A stretch of 64,000 bases of DNA from Candidatus Margulisiibacteriota bacterium. GTDB lineage: Bacteria; Margulisbacteria; WOR-1; O2-12-FULL-45-9; XYB2-FULL-48-7. The stretch is taken from positions 186,001 through 250,000 of the forward strand of contig JBAZTH010000001.1 in assembly GCA_041661965.1 (NCBI GenBank). Direction: 5' to 3'. The notes under the pieces were generated by a model, which worked only from the letters and a program-made list of their open reading frames with translations, made no database searches and was not told the DNA's origin. Position numbers and translations under genes: made by a program. Below are positions 16,173 to 24,529 of this stretch, in pieces (within the stretch, counting starts at the first letter, position 1; each line of letters begins with the position of its first letter).

Positions 16173-17350
16173 ACAGAATATACTTTGACTATGCCGCTAC
16201 TACTCCGACCGATCAGCGGGTCGTGACCGCCATGCTGCCGTACTTTAACGAGAAATTCGGCAATCCCTCCTCGATCCACAGTTTTGGCCAGGAAACCAGG
16301 AGCGCCGTCGAAAAAGCCCGCGAACAGGTCGCTAAGTTGATCGGCGCTAAACCGGCGGAAATTGTTTTTACTTCCGGCGGGACCGAAGCCGACAATCACG
16401 CTTTAATCGGGGTCGCTTTTGCCAACGAAAAACAGGCGGATCACCTCATTATTTCCGGGATTGAACATCACGCTGTTACAGAATGCGCCGATTTTCTGAA
16501 AAAACGGGGCTTTCGGGTAACCGTCTTGCCGGTCGATAAATACGGCCTGGTCGATCCGGCTGAAGTTGCCAAAGCGATCGAAGCCAAAACGATCCTGGTC
16601 TCCGTGATGCATGCCAATAACGAGATAGGAACGGTTCAGCCGCTGGCCGCGATCGCCAAAGTTATTAAAGAACGGAAGGCGGCCCTCGGTACCAAAACCT
16701 ACTTTCATACCGACGCGGTCCAGACTGCCGGACACCTGCCGATCAATGTTGACGAGCTCGGCGTTGACCTGTTATCGATCTCCGCTCATAAACTTTACGG
16801 CCCGAAAGGGGTCGGCGCTTTATACATCCGTAAGGGGACCCGCTTGACCAGTTTCCTCCATGGCGGCGCGCAAGAAGGGGGGAAACGGGGTTCGACCGAG
16901 AATGTCCCCGGGATCGTTGGGTTTGGCGTAGCGGCCGAGATAGCCCTTCAAGAGATGGACGATGAAGACGCCAGGGTCGCTAAATTGCGCGATAAATTAA
17001 AAGACGGCTTGCTGGCCAGGATCCCGGAAAGCCAGCTTAACGGTCATCCGCTAGAGCGCCTGCCGAACAACCTGAATATCACGATCAAATATGTCGAAGG
17101 GGAATCGATGCTCCTTAGCCTCGACATGGAGGGGATTGCCGCTTCGACCGGCTCGGCCTGCAGTTCTGGCTCGCTGGAACCGTCGCATGTTTTGCTGGCG
17201 ATCGGCCTGCCGCACGAGCTGGCGCATGGCTCGATCCGTTTTTCCCTGGGAAAATACACGACCGAAGCGGAAGTCGACCGGGTCCTGGAAGTCTTTCCGC
17301 CGATCGTGGAGCGTTTGCGAAAAATGTCGCCATTGTACACTTGTAAATAA
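16169..17350 (+). CDS. iscS: Cysteine desulfurase (IscS/NifS)
   Basis: A 393-residue class V aminotransferase-fold PLP enzyme that takes sulfur from cysteine as an enzyme persulfide. The start MNRIYFDYAATTP is canonical. The PLP lysine is Lys208 in SAHKLYGPKG, and the catalytic cysteine is Cys331 in STGSACSSG. An ATG at 16169 with an AGGAG ribosome site is preferred over a TTG at 16151. It supplies IscU, MnmA and possibly LarE, all nearby. Confidence 0.95.
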   Translation: MNRIYFDYAATTPTDQRVVTAMLPYFNEKFGNPSSIHSFGQETRSAVEKAREQVAKLIGAKPAEIVFTSGGTEADNHALIGVAFANEKQADHLIISGIEHHAVTECADFLKKRGFRVTVLPVDKYGLVDPAEVAKAIEAKTILVSVMHANNEIGTVQPLAAIAKVIKERKAALGTKTYFHTDAVQTAGHLPINVDELGVDLLSISAHKLYGPKGVGALYIRKGTRLTSFLHGGAQEGGKRGSTENVPGIVGFGVAAEIALQEMDDEDARVAKLRDKLKDGLLARIPESQLNGHPLERLPNNLNITIKYVEGESMLLSLDMEGIAASTGSACSSGSLEPSHVLLAIGLPHELAHGSIRFSLGKYTTEAEVDRVLEVFPPIVERLRKMSPLYTCK

Positions 17351-17363
17351 GAGGAGGAATAAT

Positions 17364-17792
17364 ATGGCCAGTAATTATAGTGAAAAAGTGATGGAGCATT
17401 TCCGCCATCCCCGGAACGTCGGGGAGATGGAAAATCCGGATGGTATCGGCAAGGTCGGCAACCCGACCTGCGGCGATATCATGGAGATGTACATTAAAGT
17501 GAAGGACAACGTAATTACCGACGTTAAGTTCAAGACCTTTGGCTGCGGGGCGGCGATCGCCACCTCTTCCATGTCGACCGAGATGATCAAAGGGAAGACG
17601 ATCGAAGAGGCGCTGAAGTTGACCAACAAAGCGGTCGCGGAAGCGCTGGACGGCCTGCCGCCGGTTAAAATGCACTGTTCCGTTCTGGCGGAAGAAGCGG
17701 TCAAGGCGGCGATCGACGATTACCTAAAGAAGACGACCGGCCAAGGGCTCCCCGGTTTTAAACCGTCGGACGAACCGATCTGCGGCCATTAA
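17364..17792 (+). CDS. iscU: Fe-S cluster scaffold protein IscU/NifU N-terminal type
   Basis: A 142-residue scaffold on which Fe-S clusters are built. Start MASNYSEKVMEHFRHPRNVG after a GAGGAGG ribosome site. The three cluster cysteines are in NPTCGD, TFGCGAAIATSS and MHCSVLAEEA. It lacks the C-terminal Nfu domain of full NifU. It lies 13 nt after iscS, so the operon is iscR-iscS-iscU. An extra Cys in the C-terminal tail (EPICGH*) is of unknown use. Confidence 0.95.
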   Translation: MASNYSEKVMEHFRHPRNVGEMENPDGIGKVGNPTCGDIMEMYIKVKDNVITDVKFKTFGCGAAIATSSMSTEMIKGKTIEEALKLTNKAVAEALDGLPPVKMHCSVLAEEAVKAAIDDYLKKTTGQGLPGFKPSDEPICGH

Positions 17793-18340
17793 TAGGTCTT
17801 GTTCAGCCAAGCGATCAACCGATCATGATGACTGGTCGTTCTGAAGTTTCCCCACTGGCAGGTAATGGCCTCCACTAAGCGTTCTCTTTCTCCGGCGGTC
17901 AAAGGCTGGAGATTGGAAATTACGCATTTTGCCGCCTCTTTAAGAACGTAATCGATCTCGTTGCTAAACCAGTTCGTTCTGCCGTCCATTTGCGCGATTT
18001 TTTTGGCGATCTTCGCCAGGAGAGGAAGCCGCTCCGCGGTCGGGAGTGTTTTCGCGTAAGCGGCAAAATCGTCAGAGAGCAATTCAAGCGCGATCGTATG
18101 ATGATCGTCATAAAGATGCGGCTCGACGAATCTTTCCATCTGGAGCGCAAAACGCTGGCTCGGCGATTCGATCGAGCGTGAGAGGCGGACTGCCATGACT
18201 ATCGCGTCGGCGCGCAGATAGCCGTTGATCGCCTGGATCCTGGCTTTGTCTCGTTCCGCCGGCGTCGGCAGTTTTGCCAGCAAGCGGTTGAACTGGTGAT
18301 TCGCTCCCGGAGCGCCGCTGCCGCGTAATTTATTGATCAT
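17789..18340 (-). CDS. Hypothetical alpha-helical protein, 183 aa
   Basis: No family is recognised. The sequence is rich in Ala, Leu, Arg and charged residues, predicts mostly helical and soluble, and has no signal peptide. It converges on iscU with a 4-nt overlap and is divergent from mnmA with 15 nt between starts. A TATAAG box lies 6 nt before its ATG, so it may also be leaderless. Base composition matches its neighbours. Confidence 0.6.
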   Translation of the reverse strand: MINKLRGSGAPGANHQFNRLLAKLPTPAERDKARIQAINGYLRADAIVMAVRLSRSIESPSQRFALQMERFVEPHLYDDHHTIALELLSDDFAAYAKTLPTAERLPLLAKIAKKIAQMDGRTNWFSNEIDYVLKEAAKCVISNLQPLTAGERERLVEAITCQWGNFRTTSHHDRLIAWLNKTY

Positions 18341-18342
18341 GA

Positions 18343-18348
18343 TATACT
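18343..18348 (+). promoter_or_regulatory. -10 box of mnmA (leaderless type)
   Basis: TATACT lies 7 nt before the ATG at 18356. No Shine-Dalgarno or clear -35 is seen. It overlaps the divergent gene's start region. Confidence 0.5.
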
Positions 18349-18355
18349 TATATCT

Positions 18356-19429
18356 ATGGAAAACACCCTAAATTTCAAGGGAAACAGGAAAACGGCGGTT
18401 ATTGCCATGTCCGGCGGAGTCGACTCCTCCGTGGCGGCCGCTTTGCTGATCGAGCAGGGGTGGAGACTGATCGGCGTGACGATGAGCCTTTATTGCTCGA
18501 CCAAGGGGTCGGACCGGAGCTGCTGTTCGGCCGAAGCGGCGATCGATGCCCAAAAAGTGGCGGCCAAACTGGGGATCCCGCACTACGTCGTCAACTTTAA
18601 GAGCGAGTTTGAACAAACGGTTATCCAAAACTTTATCGATGAGTATAAGAACGGCCGGACCCCCAATCCCTGCGTCCGCTGCAACCAGTTCCTGAAGTTC
18701 AACCTTCTGATGCGGAAAGCGCGCGAGCTGGGGGCGGAATATGTAGCGACGGGGCATTACGCCAGAGTTAGGGGCTTTAAACTTCTCAAAGGGAAAGACC
18801 AGAAGAAAGACCAGTCGTATTTTCTTTACCGGCTGACGCAGGACCAATTGGCCCGCACACTTTTCCCGTTAGGGGAGATGACCAAAGAAGAGGTTCGGGC
18901 TAAGGCGAGGGCGCTGGGTTTAGCGGTCGCCGAGAAGAAAGAGAGCCAGGAGATCTGTTTTATCGAAGATGACGACTACGCCCGTTTTATTCGGGAAAAG
19001 GTTCCCGAAGCGGTCAAGCCAGGACCGATCCTCGATTCCGCCGGACATAAAGTCGGGGAGCATGAAGGAATCGCTTTTTACACTATTGGCCAGCGGAAAG
19101 GGATCGGAGCGCACCGTGAGCCGCGTTATGTAATTGGCCTCGACCGGGCGCAAAACGCGGTCATTATCGGGACAAAGGAAGAGACTTACGGAACGGTTTT
19201 ATCCGCAGACGAAGTCACTTTTGTGTCAGGGGAGCCCCCTAGCCAAATAGAAGCGAAAATACGTTATAATGCTAAAGCGGCCAAGGCAACGATCAGCGAT
19301 TTGGGGAATGGGACGGTCAAGGTCAGCTTTGCCGAACCGCAATTAGCGATCACCCCCGGTCAATCGGTCGTTTTTTACCAAGGAGAGGAAGTAATCGGTG
19401 GCGGAATCATTAGTCGAAAAGATCAATAA
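18356..19429 (+). CDS. mnmA: tRNA-specific 2-thiouridylase MnmA
   Basis: A 357-residue enzyme that thiolates U34 of Lys, Glu and Gln tRNAs using sulfur relayed from IscS. PP-loop AMSGGVDSSVAA near residue 18, the first catalytic Cys in NPCVRCNQFLKF, YVATGHYAR, and the second catalytic Cys in SQEICFIEDDDY. The C-terminal beta-barrel starts around KGIGAHREPRYV. The gene ends inside nadA (32-nt overlap), so both are translated from one message. Confidence 0.96.
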   Translation: MENTLNFKGNRKTAVIAMSGGVDSSVAAALLIEQGWRLIGVTMSLYCSTKGSDRSCCSAEAAIDAQKVAAKLGIPHYVVNFKSEFEQTVIQNFIDEYKNGRTPNPCVRCNQFLKFNLLMRKARELGAEYVATGHYARVRGFKLLKGKDQKKDQSYFLYRLTQDQLARTLFPLGEMTKEEVRAKARALGLAVAEKKESQEICFIEDDDYARFIREKVPEAVKPGPILDSAGHKVGEHEGIAFYTIGQRKGIGAHREPRYVIGLDRAQNAVIIGTKEETYGTVLSADEVTFVSGEPPSQIEAKIRYNAKAAKATISDLGNGTVKVSFAEPQLAITPGQSVVFYQGEEVIGGGIISRKDQ

Positions 19430-20315
19430 GCTCAAAACCCTGCGCCAGGCGGTCATTCTGGCCCACAACTACCAGCCGGGGGAGGTCCAGGATGCGGCCG
19501 ATTATGTCGGCGATTCGCTTGGCCTGTCGATCGAAGCGTCCAAGGCAACCGCCCGGGTCATTGTCTTCTGCGGCGTCGATTTTATGGCCGAGACTGCCGC
19601 TATCCTTTCGCCGGATAAAACTGTCTTGATCCCGGAGAGCAACGCCGGCTGTCCGATGGCCAACATGATCGACGCGGAAAAATTGCGCGCTTTAAAAACC
19701 GAACATCCCGGCGTGCCGGTCGTTTGTTACGTTAACTCCAGCGCCGCGGTCAAAGCGGAATCGGATATCTGTTGCACTTCCGCCAACGCCGTCGCGGTTG
19801 TCCGTTCCTTGCCGGATAAAGAGATCATTTTTGTGCCTGATAAATTTCTTGGGCTCAACACCCAAAAAGCGGTGCCGGAAAAAAAGCTGGTCCTTTTTCC
19901 CGGCTATTGCCCGACCCACGCCAAGATCATGCCGCAACAGGTTCTTGAAGCCAAAAGGCAAAGGCCGGAGGCCAAGGTTTTGGTCCATCCGGAATGCCGC
20001 CCCGACGTCGTCGCGCTGGCCGACCAGTCCCTTTCAACCGACGGGATGCTGAAGTACGTTAAGAACTCGCCGGACCGGGAATTTATTATCGGAACGGAGA
20101 TCGGGATCATCCACCGTCTGAACAAGGAAAATCCCGGTAAAAACTTTTATCCGGTGACCGATCTGGCGGTTTGCCCGAACATGAAAATGACCACGTTAGA
20201 AAAAGTTCTCTGGTCGCTGGAAGACATGAAGACGGTCGTGAAAGTTGATGAAACGGTCAGGGTCAAAGCGGAGCAGGCTATCTTGCGGATGCTGGCGGTA
20301 GGCCGGCAGGATTGA
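19398..20315 (+). CDS. nadA: Quinolinate synthase A
   Basis: A 305-residue NadA that condenses iminoaspartate with dihydroxyacetone phosphate to quinolinate for NAD synthesis, using a [4Fe-4S] cluster. Motifs: AHNYQPGEVQDAADYVGDS, CGVDFMAETAAIL, NAGCPMANM, HPECRPDV and CPNMKMTTLEK. It starts at GTG 19398 with an AGGAGAGG ribosome site inside the mnmA end. nadB and nadC are not in the window. Its Fe-S dependence fits the isc neighbourhood. Confidence 0.95.
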   Translation: MAESLVEKINKLKTLRQAVILAHNYQPGEVQDAADYVGDSLGLSIEASKATARVIVFCGVDFMAETAAILSPDKTVLIPESNAGCPMANMIDAEKLRALKTEHPGVPVVCYVNSSAAVKAESDICCTSANAVAVVRSLPDKEIIFVPDKFLGLNTQKAVPEKKLVLFPGYCPTHAKIMPQQVLEAKRQRPEAKVLVHPECRPDVVALADQSLSTDGMLKYVKNSPDREFIIGTEIGIIHRLNKENPGKNFYPVTDLAVCPNMKMTTLEKVLWSLEDMKTVVKVDETVRVKAEQAILRMLAVGRQD

Positions 20316-20343
20316 TCCCGAGCGAACGAAGTGAGTCGAGGGG

Positions 20344-20769
20344 TTAATGAATGCCGGTCAGTGACGGGCCGCTTTCGTCTTTACGGCTCGCTTTGGTCCG
20401 TTTCCGCCGCAAACCACGTTCCACCAACTCATAGATCTCTTCCATCAGGAAGGGCTTGCGCAGATATTCCAGCGCGCCGAGGGTAATGGCGTTGGCGTGC
20501 GACGATTCGGTCGCGTAAGCGGTCACGATAATAACTTCGATCGCGGGATCGAGCTCTTTAAGTTTGCGCAGGACTTCCAACCCGTCCATTCCGGGGAGCT
20601 TGTAATCGATAAAGGCGAGGTCGAACTTTCCTTTTTCGATCCCGGCGAGGGCGGTGGGGCCGTCGGGGAAGGTGGCAACATCATAATCCTTGATCTTCAG
20701 GATCATTTTGAATGATTCCAATACCGATGGTTCATCGTCGACAACCATGATCTTAACGTTTTCTGGCAA
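20344..20769 (-). CDS. Single-domain response regulator
   Basis: A 141-residue receiver-only protein: acidic pocket VVDDEPSV, phospho-acceptor Asp in FIDYKLPGMDGL, the switch Thr in VTAYA, and Lys in YLRKPF. A charged 20-residue tail follows, with no DNA-binding or enzyme domain. It therefore acts by protein contact, as CheY or Spo0F do. No kinase is adjacent. A GGGGGAGAG ribosome site precedes the ATG. It is divergent from the tRNA gene. Confidence 0.9.
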   Translation of the reverse strand: MPENVKIMVVDDEPSVLESFKMILKIKDYDVATFPDGPTALAGIEKGKFDLAFIDYKLPGMDGLEVLRKLKELDPAIEVIIVTAYATESSHANAITLGALEYLRKPFLMEEIYELVERGLRRKRTKASRKDESGPSLTGIH

Positions 20770-20825
20770 GTTACTCTCCCCCTTCTATGAAATCCGGCTG
20801 TCATTTTAGCATCAGGAGACGATTA

Positions 20826-20854
20826 TTGCAATAAAAATTCGGTTGTGTTATTCT
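20826..20854 (+). promoter_or_regulatory. Promoter of the CAU tRNA gene
   Basis: TTGCAA (20826-20831) and TATTCT (20849-20854) are 17 nt apart, about 20 nt before the mature tRNA 5' end. It may also drive the genes after the tRNA. Confidence 0.65.
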
Positions 20855-20874
20855 AAATAAGGACGATAAAACAG

Positions 20875-20948
20875 GCCGGGGTAGCTCAGTTGGTTAGAGC
20901 GAGGGACTCATAAGCCCTAGGTCGCCAGTTCGATCCTGGCCCCCGGCA
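20875..20948 (+). tRNA. tRNA with CAU anticodon (Met or Ile2)
   Basis: A 74-nt cloverleaf: acceptor GCCGGGG/CCCCGGC, D-arm GCTCAGTTGGTTAGAGC, anticodon loop CTCATAA (anticodon CAU), T-arm GCCAG-TTCGATC-CTGGC, discriminator A. CCA is not encoded. CAU tRNAs may be initiator, elongator Met, or the Ile2 species whose C34 becomes lysidine. The D-arm rules against the typical initiator type. The nearby tilS makes Ile2 attractive but unproven. Confidence 0.9.
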
Positions 20949-20960
20949 TGGATACTTAAT

Positions 20961-21260
20961 ATGAAAGATAAAACTTTGGCCGTCTTGTGCTACCTGACGT
21001 GGGTCCCTTCGATCTACCTCGTTTTAACCGAGAAGCACAGCGAGTACCTGAATTATCACGCCCGCCAGGCGCTTCTTCTCTGGACGATCATTTTTGTGGT
21101 CTTTTTTGCCGCCCGGATGATCGTTAATTCGATCTGGCTGGTTTTTTATGTTCCTCATCTCGAGGTGATCGAAACTTCGGTCGGCTTCGCTTCCTTTATT
21201 TACGCCGCTTACTGCGCCAGGCGCTGTTATCTTGGGGTCCCCTTTACTATTCCTCATTAA
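20961..21260 (+). CDS. Small membrane protein (DUF4870/Tic20-like)
   Basis: A 99-residue protein with three or four hydrophobic segments. The LNYHARQALLLW stretch after the first segment resembles the NFHARQALLL motif of DUF4870/Tic20-like small membrane proteins. Function unknown. It starts 12 nt after the tRNA and ends 12 nt before tilS, so it is probably co-transcribed with both. Confidence 0.65.
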   Translation: MKDKTLAVLCYLTWVPSIYLVLTEKHSEYLNYHARQALLLWTIIFVVFFAARMIVNSIWLVFYVPHLEVIETSVGFASFIYAAYCARRCYLGVPFTIPH

Positions 21261-21272
21261 GGAAGGACGGCA

Positions 21273-22652
21273 ATGATCAAAGACGAATTTTTAGATGCGA
21301 TCGCGGAATACCAGATGTTTTCACCTGGCGAAACGGTCGTGGTGGCGGTTTCCGGCGGACCGGACTCCTGCGCTTTGCTTAGCCTGCTCAACGAATATAA
21401 AGAACAGCTTGGGCTCTCTCTCCATGTCGCGCACTTAAACCATCTGCTCCGTAAGAACGACGCCGAACTCGACGTCCGGTTCGTGGAAGGGTTGGCCCAG
21501 AAAATGGGCCTGCCGATCAGTGTCGAGGCGCGCGACGTGGCCGCCTTGGCGTCAGCCGAGCGGCTGGGGATCGAAGCGGCGGCCAGGCTCGCCCGCTATG
21601 ACTTTTTTGAGCGATTGGCCGATAAGATCGGCGCCCAAAAAATTGCCGTCGGGCATACCGCTGAAGATAATATCGAGACCTTTCTGATGCGTCTCCTGCG
21701 CGGCTCCGGCTTGAAGGGGCTCTGCAGTATTCCGGCCCGGCGAGGGCGGATCGTCCGCCCGCTGATCAAGGTTTGGCGCCGGGAAGTGGAAGACTACGTC
21801 AGCGCCTTAAAAATGATCCCCCGCCGCGACTACACCAACTACGAATCGAAATACATGCGCAACAGCATCCGCCTGAAATTGGTTCCCCAGCTTAAGCTTT
21901 ACAACATGAACATCAAAGAGATCTTACTGCAGACGGTCCTGATGCTCAATGAAGACCGTTATTATCTGGAGAGCGAGACCGAAGAGCTGATGGCCAAGAT
22001 TATCCTGGAAGAGAAAGAGGGGCTGGTAAGGCTCAACCTGACCAAATTGTTCGAATATCCGCTGGCGATCAAGCGTCATCTTCTTCGTTTGGCGATCGAA
22101 AAAGTCAAAGGAAACCTCACCGAACTTTCCTTTAATCATGTCCGCTCGATCATCGACCAGCTTCCCACGGCTAAAAAGTGGGAGCTTCATCTTCCCGACG
22201 GGATCATGGTCTACGGCGATGGGATGAACCTGACGGTCAGTCGGGAGCGCCTGAAGATGGAAAAGATCGAACCCTTCCGCTACGCGGTCCTGGTCCCCGG
22301 CGAGACGACGATCCCGGAGATCGGGCGGCTGGTCCGGGCGACTGAAGGAGCCGCTCTTGGTCCGGCCGGCCCGGAGGTCGCCTACGTGGACCAAGATTCG
22401 CTCGGTCGGGATATTATCGTCAGAAATAAGCTTCCCGGCGACCGGTTCCAGCCCCTTGGTTTGGCCGGGACGAAAAAACTTCAGGATTTTTTAGTCGACG
22501 AGAAGGTTCCCCAGGAGAAACGGGACGCCGTACCGGTCTTTGAGAGCGCCGGCCGGATCATCTGGTTGGGGGAGCTGCGCCTCGATGAGCGCTCGAAAGT
22601 GACCGCGACTACCCGGCGGATCTTAAAACTGGAGCTGGTAAAAAATGGCTAG
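21273..22652 (+). CDS. tilS: tRNA(Ile)-lysidine synthase TilS
   Basis: A 459-residue enzyme that adds lysine to C34 of tRNA-Ile(CAU) so that it reads AUA. PP-loop AVSGGPDSCALLSLL near residue 29, HLNHLLRKNDAELD, GHTAEDNIETFLMRLLRGSG, RPLIKVWRREVEDYV and the TNYESKYMRNSIR block are all present, with the C-terminal RPGDRFQPLG-type domain (here KLPGDRFQPLGLAG). It overlaps the folP start by 8 nt. Confidence 0.96.
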   Translation: MIKDEFLDAIAEYQMFSPGETVVVAVSGGPDSCALLSLLNEYKEQLGLSLHVAHLNHLLRKNDAELDVRFVEGLAQKMGLPISVEARDVAALASAERLGIEAAARLARYDFFERLADKIGAQKIAVGHTAEDNIETFLMRLLRGSGLKGLCSIPARRGRIVRPLIKVWRREVEDYVSALKMIPRRDYTNYESKYMRNSIRLKLVPQLKLYNMNIKEILLQTVLMLNEDRYYLESETEELMAKIILEEKEGLVRLNLTKLFEYPLAIKRHLLRLAIEKVKGNLTELSFNHVRSIIDQLPTAKKWELHLPDGIMVYGDGMNLTVSRERLKMEKIEPFRYAVLVPGETTIPEIGRLVRATEGAALGPAGPEVAYVDQDSLGRDIIVRNKLPGDRFQPLGLAGTKKLQDFLVDEKVPQEKRDAVPVFESAGRIIWLGELRLDERSKVTATTRRILKLELVKNG

Positions 22653-23835
22653 AATTATAGAAATAAATAACGCGGCCGAAGCGGCCGAAGAATTGGCCGT
22701 GCTGGGAGTTGAGCCGGCCGGGATCAGGATTATGGCCCCGAAGGCGGCTTTCCGGGTGCTTAAGATCGGCGCGCTTCGTCCGGTAGCGGCCAACATTTTG
22801 AAGCAGGAGAGCCTCTCTTACGGCGCGGAAGCGGCGACCGCTTACGGTTCGATCAATCATTCGGTGAAAACGACCGGGGTCCTCCTTTTTGGGACCATTC
22901 GCCAGCTCCTGTCCATCGCTAAAAAACTGAAGGCTCACCAATTTGGCCTCCCCGCGGTCGGCGCGGAGATTGAAAAGGTCCTGACCGCCGTCGATCGTCC
23001 GCTCCCGGCGCTTTCGATCGGCAAGCGGACCTTTCATTTCGGTCGACGGACGTTTATCATGGGGATCGTTAATGTCACGCCGGATTCGTTTTCCGACGGC
23101 GGCTGCTTCAGCGACCCGGCCGCCGCGGCCGCGCGGGCGGAAGCCTTGTTCGCGGCCGGGGCCGACCTGATCGATATCGGCGGCGAATCGACCCGGCCGG
23201 GGTCAAGGACCGTTCCAACCAAGACCGAGATCGCCCGGGTCGTCCCGGTGATCAAAAAGCTGGCGGGGAAAATGCCCCTGTCGGTCGATACCCGGAAAGC
23301 GGCGGTTGCCGCCGCGGCTCTGGAGGCGGGGGCTGATTTCGTCAACGATGTCAGCGGCTTTCGCTTCGACAAAAAAATGGCGGCGGTTGTTGCCAAATAT
23401 AAAATACCGGTCTGCGTCATGCATTCCAGCGGGACCCCGCGCCGGATGCAGGCCAACCCTAAATATAACGACTTAATGGGAGAGATAATCGCTTCTTTGG
23501 AACAAAGCCTTGAAATCGGGTTAAATGCTGGTATACTACCTGATAAATTTGTGATCGATCCCGGCCTCGGTTTCGGCAAGACCCTGGATCATAATTTAGA
23601 GATCGTGCGGCGGCTCAAGGAGTTGAAAAGCCTGGGGCGGCCGATCCTGATCGGACCGTCGCGCAAATCGCTGATCGGCCAGGTCCTGGCGCTTCCCCCG
23701 ACGGAGCGGCTCCTAGGGACGGCGGCGGTGACCGCGCTGGCGGTCCAAAACGGGGCCGACATCGTCCGGGTCCACGACGTCAAAGAGATTAGCCAAGTCG
23801 TTAAAATGGCGGATTCAATCGTTAGGAGGAAATGA
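22645..23835 (+). CDS. folP: Dihydropteroate synthase with N-terminal extension
   Basis: The C-terminal 270 residues are a standard dihydropteroate synthase TIM barrel joining pterin pyrophosphate to p-aminobenzoate: MGIVNVTPDSFSDGG, DIGGESTRPGS, DTRKAAVA, NDVSGF, HSSGTPRRMQ and GPSRKSLIG. About 125 residues precede it, with no motif I can name; many DHPS of deep-branching bacteria and archaea have a similar N-terminal region. It overlaps tilS upstream and folK downstream by a few bases, so folate genes are translationally coupled. Confidence 0.93.
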   Translation: MARIIEINNAAEAAEELAVLGVEPAGIRIMAPKAAFRVLKIGALRPVAANILKQESLSYGAEAATAYGSINHSVKTTGVLLFGTIRQLLSIAKKLKAHQFGLPAVGAEIEKVLTAVDRPLPALSIGKRTFHFGRRTFIMGIVNVTPDSFSDGGCFSDPAAAAARAEALFAAGADLIDIGGESTRPGSRTVPTKTEIARVVPVIKKLAGKMPLSVDTRKAAVAAAALEAGADFVNDVSGFRFDKKMAAVVAKYKIPVCVMHSSGTPRRMQANPKYNDLMGEIIASLEQSLEIGLNAGILPDKFVIDPGLGFGKTLDHNLEIVRRLKELKSLGRPILIGPSRKSLIGQVLALPPTERLLGTAAVTALAVQNGADIVRVHDVKEISQVVKMADSIVRRK

Positions 23836-24476
23836 CCATGAAGAAAGCGGCCAAGAAACCGGCTAAAAAACCGGTCAAGAAAAAGGCCCCGGTTAAAAAG
23901 GCGAGCGTCAAGAAGGCGCCCAAAAAAGGCGGATTGGTGATGGCTTATCTCGGACTCGGCTCCAACGTCGGCGACCGCGAGGAATATGTCGAACAGGCGG
24001 TTTTCCTGCTGGAAAAGAACCCGTACATCCAGGTGACCAAACGTTCGGCCAATTACGAGACCGAACCGGAGGGGAACAGCGAACAGCCGAAGTTCATTAA
24101 CGCCGCGGTCGAGATCCGGACCAAACTCGCCCCACAGAAATTGCTTGATGTCTGCCAGGAGATCGAAGCGGCGCTCGGCCGGGAACGGGAACTCGAGTGG
24201 GGTCCGCGGACGATGGACATCGACATCCTTTTGTATGACGAGATGATCGTTTCCGACGACAACCTGCAAATCCCCCATCCGCTGATGCACGAGCGGCTCT
24301 TCGTTTTGAAACCGCTCAAGGAAATCGCCCCGCGCTTGATCCATCCGGTGCTGGAAAAAACGATCGAGATGATCTACGACGAGAAAAAAGCGGAGCACGG
24401 CGATACCTACGATGACGAACTCCCCGGGTTTAAAGAAATTAAAGGGGCGAACCTGGACGATTACGAACGCTGGTAG
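23832..24476 (+). CDS. folK: HPPK (FolK) with Lys-rich N-terminal tail
   Basis: A 214-residue protein. Residues about 37-180 are 6-hydroxymethyl-7,8-dihydropterin pyrophosphokinase, the step before FolP: GLGSNVGDREEY, NYETEPEG, PQPKFINA-like QPKFINAAVEI, GPRTMDIDILLYDE and IPHPLMHERLFVL. The first 35 residues are almost only Lys, Ala, Pro and Val in a repeating KKPAKK/KKAPVKK pattern, like histone H1 tails. An internal ATG at 23939 would give a tail-less protein. The tail is unusual for FolK. Confidence 0.92.
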   Translation: MTMKKAAKKPAKKPVKKKAPVKKASVKKAPKKGGLVMAYLGLGSNVGDREEYVEQAVFLLEKNPYIQVTKRSANYETEPEGNSEQPKFINAAVEIRTKLAPQKLLDVCQEIEAALGRERELEWGPRTMDIDILLYDEMIVSDDNLQIPHPLMHERLFVLKPLKEIAPRLIHPVLEKTIEMIYDEKKAEHGDTYDDELPGFKEIKGANLDDYERW

Positions 24477-24500
24477 AGGAAAAATCTTGCAGCATAAAGC

Positions 24501-24526
24501 TTTAAGCTTACAGCTGTAAGCTTAAA
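24501..24526. repeat. 26-nt perfect palindrome upstream of tsaE
   Basis: A perfect 13+13 palindrome built on TTTAAGCTTACAG, ending 3 nt before the tsaE ATG. Related AAGCTT-rich sequence occurs near 57915-57935. As RNA it would form a hairpin at the ribosome-loading site. Confidence 0.75.
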
Positions 24527-24529
24527 ATT

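Noticed and set aside
20316..20343. CCCGAGCGAACGAAG-type repeat or terminator between nadA and the response regulator
   Set aside because: It resembles a common degenerate intergenic sequence, but the arms pair poorly and no T-run follows.
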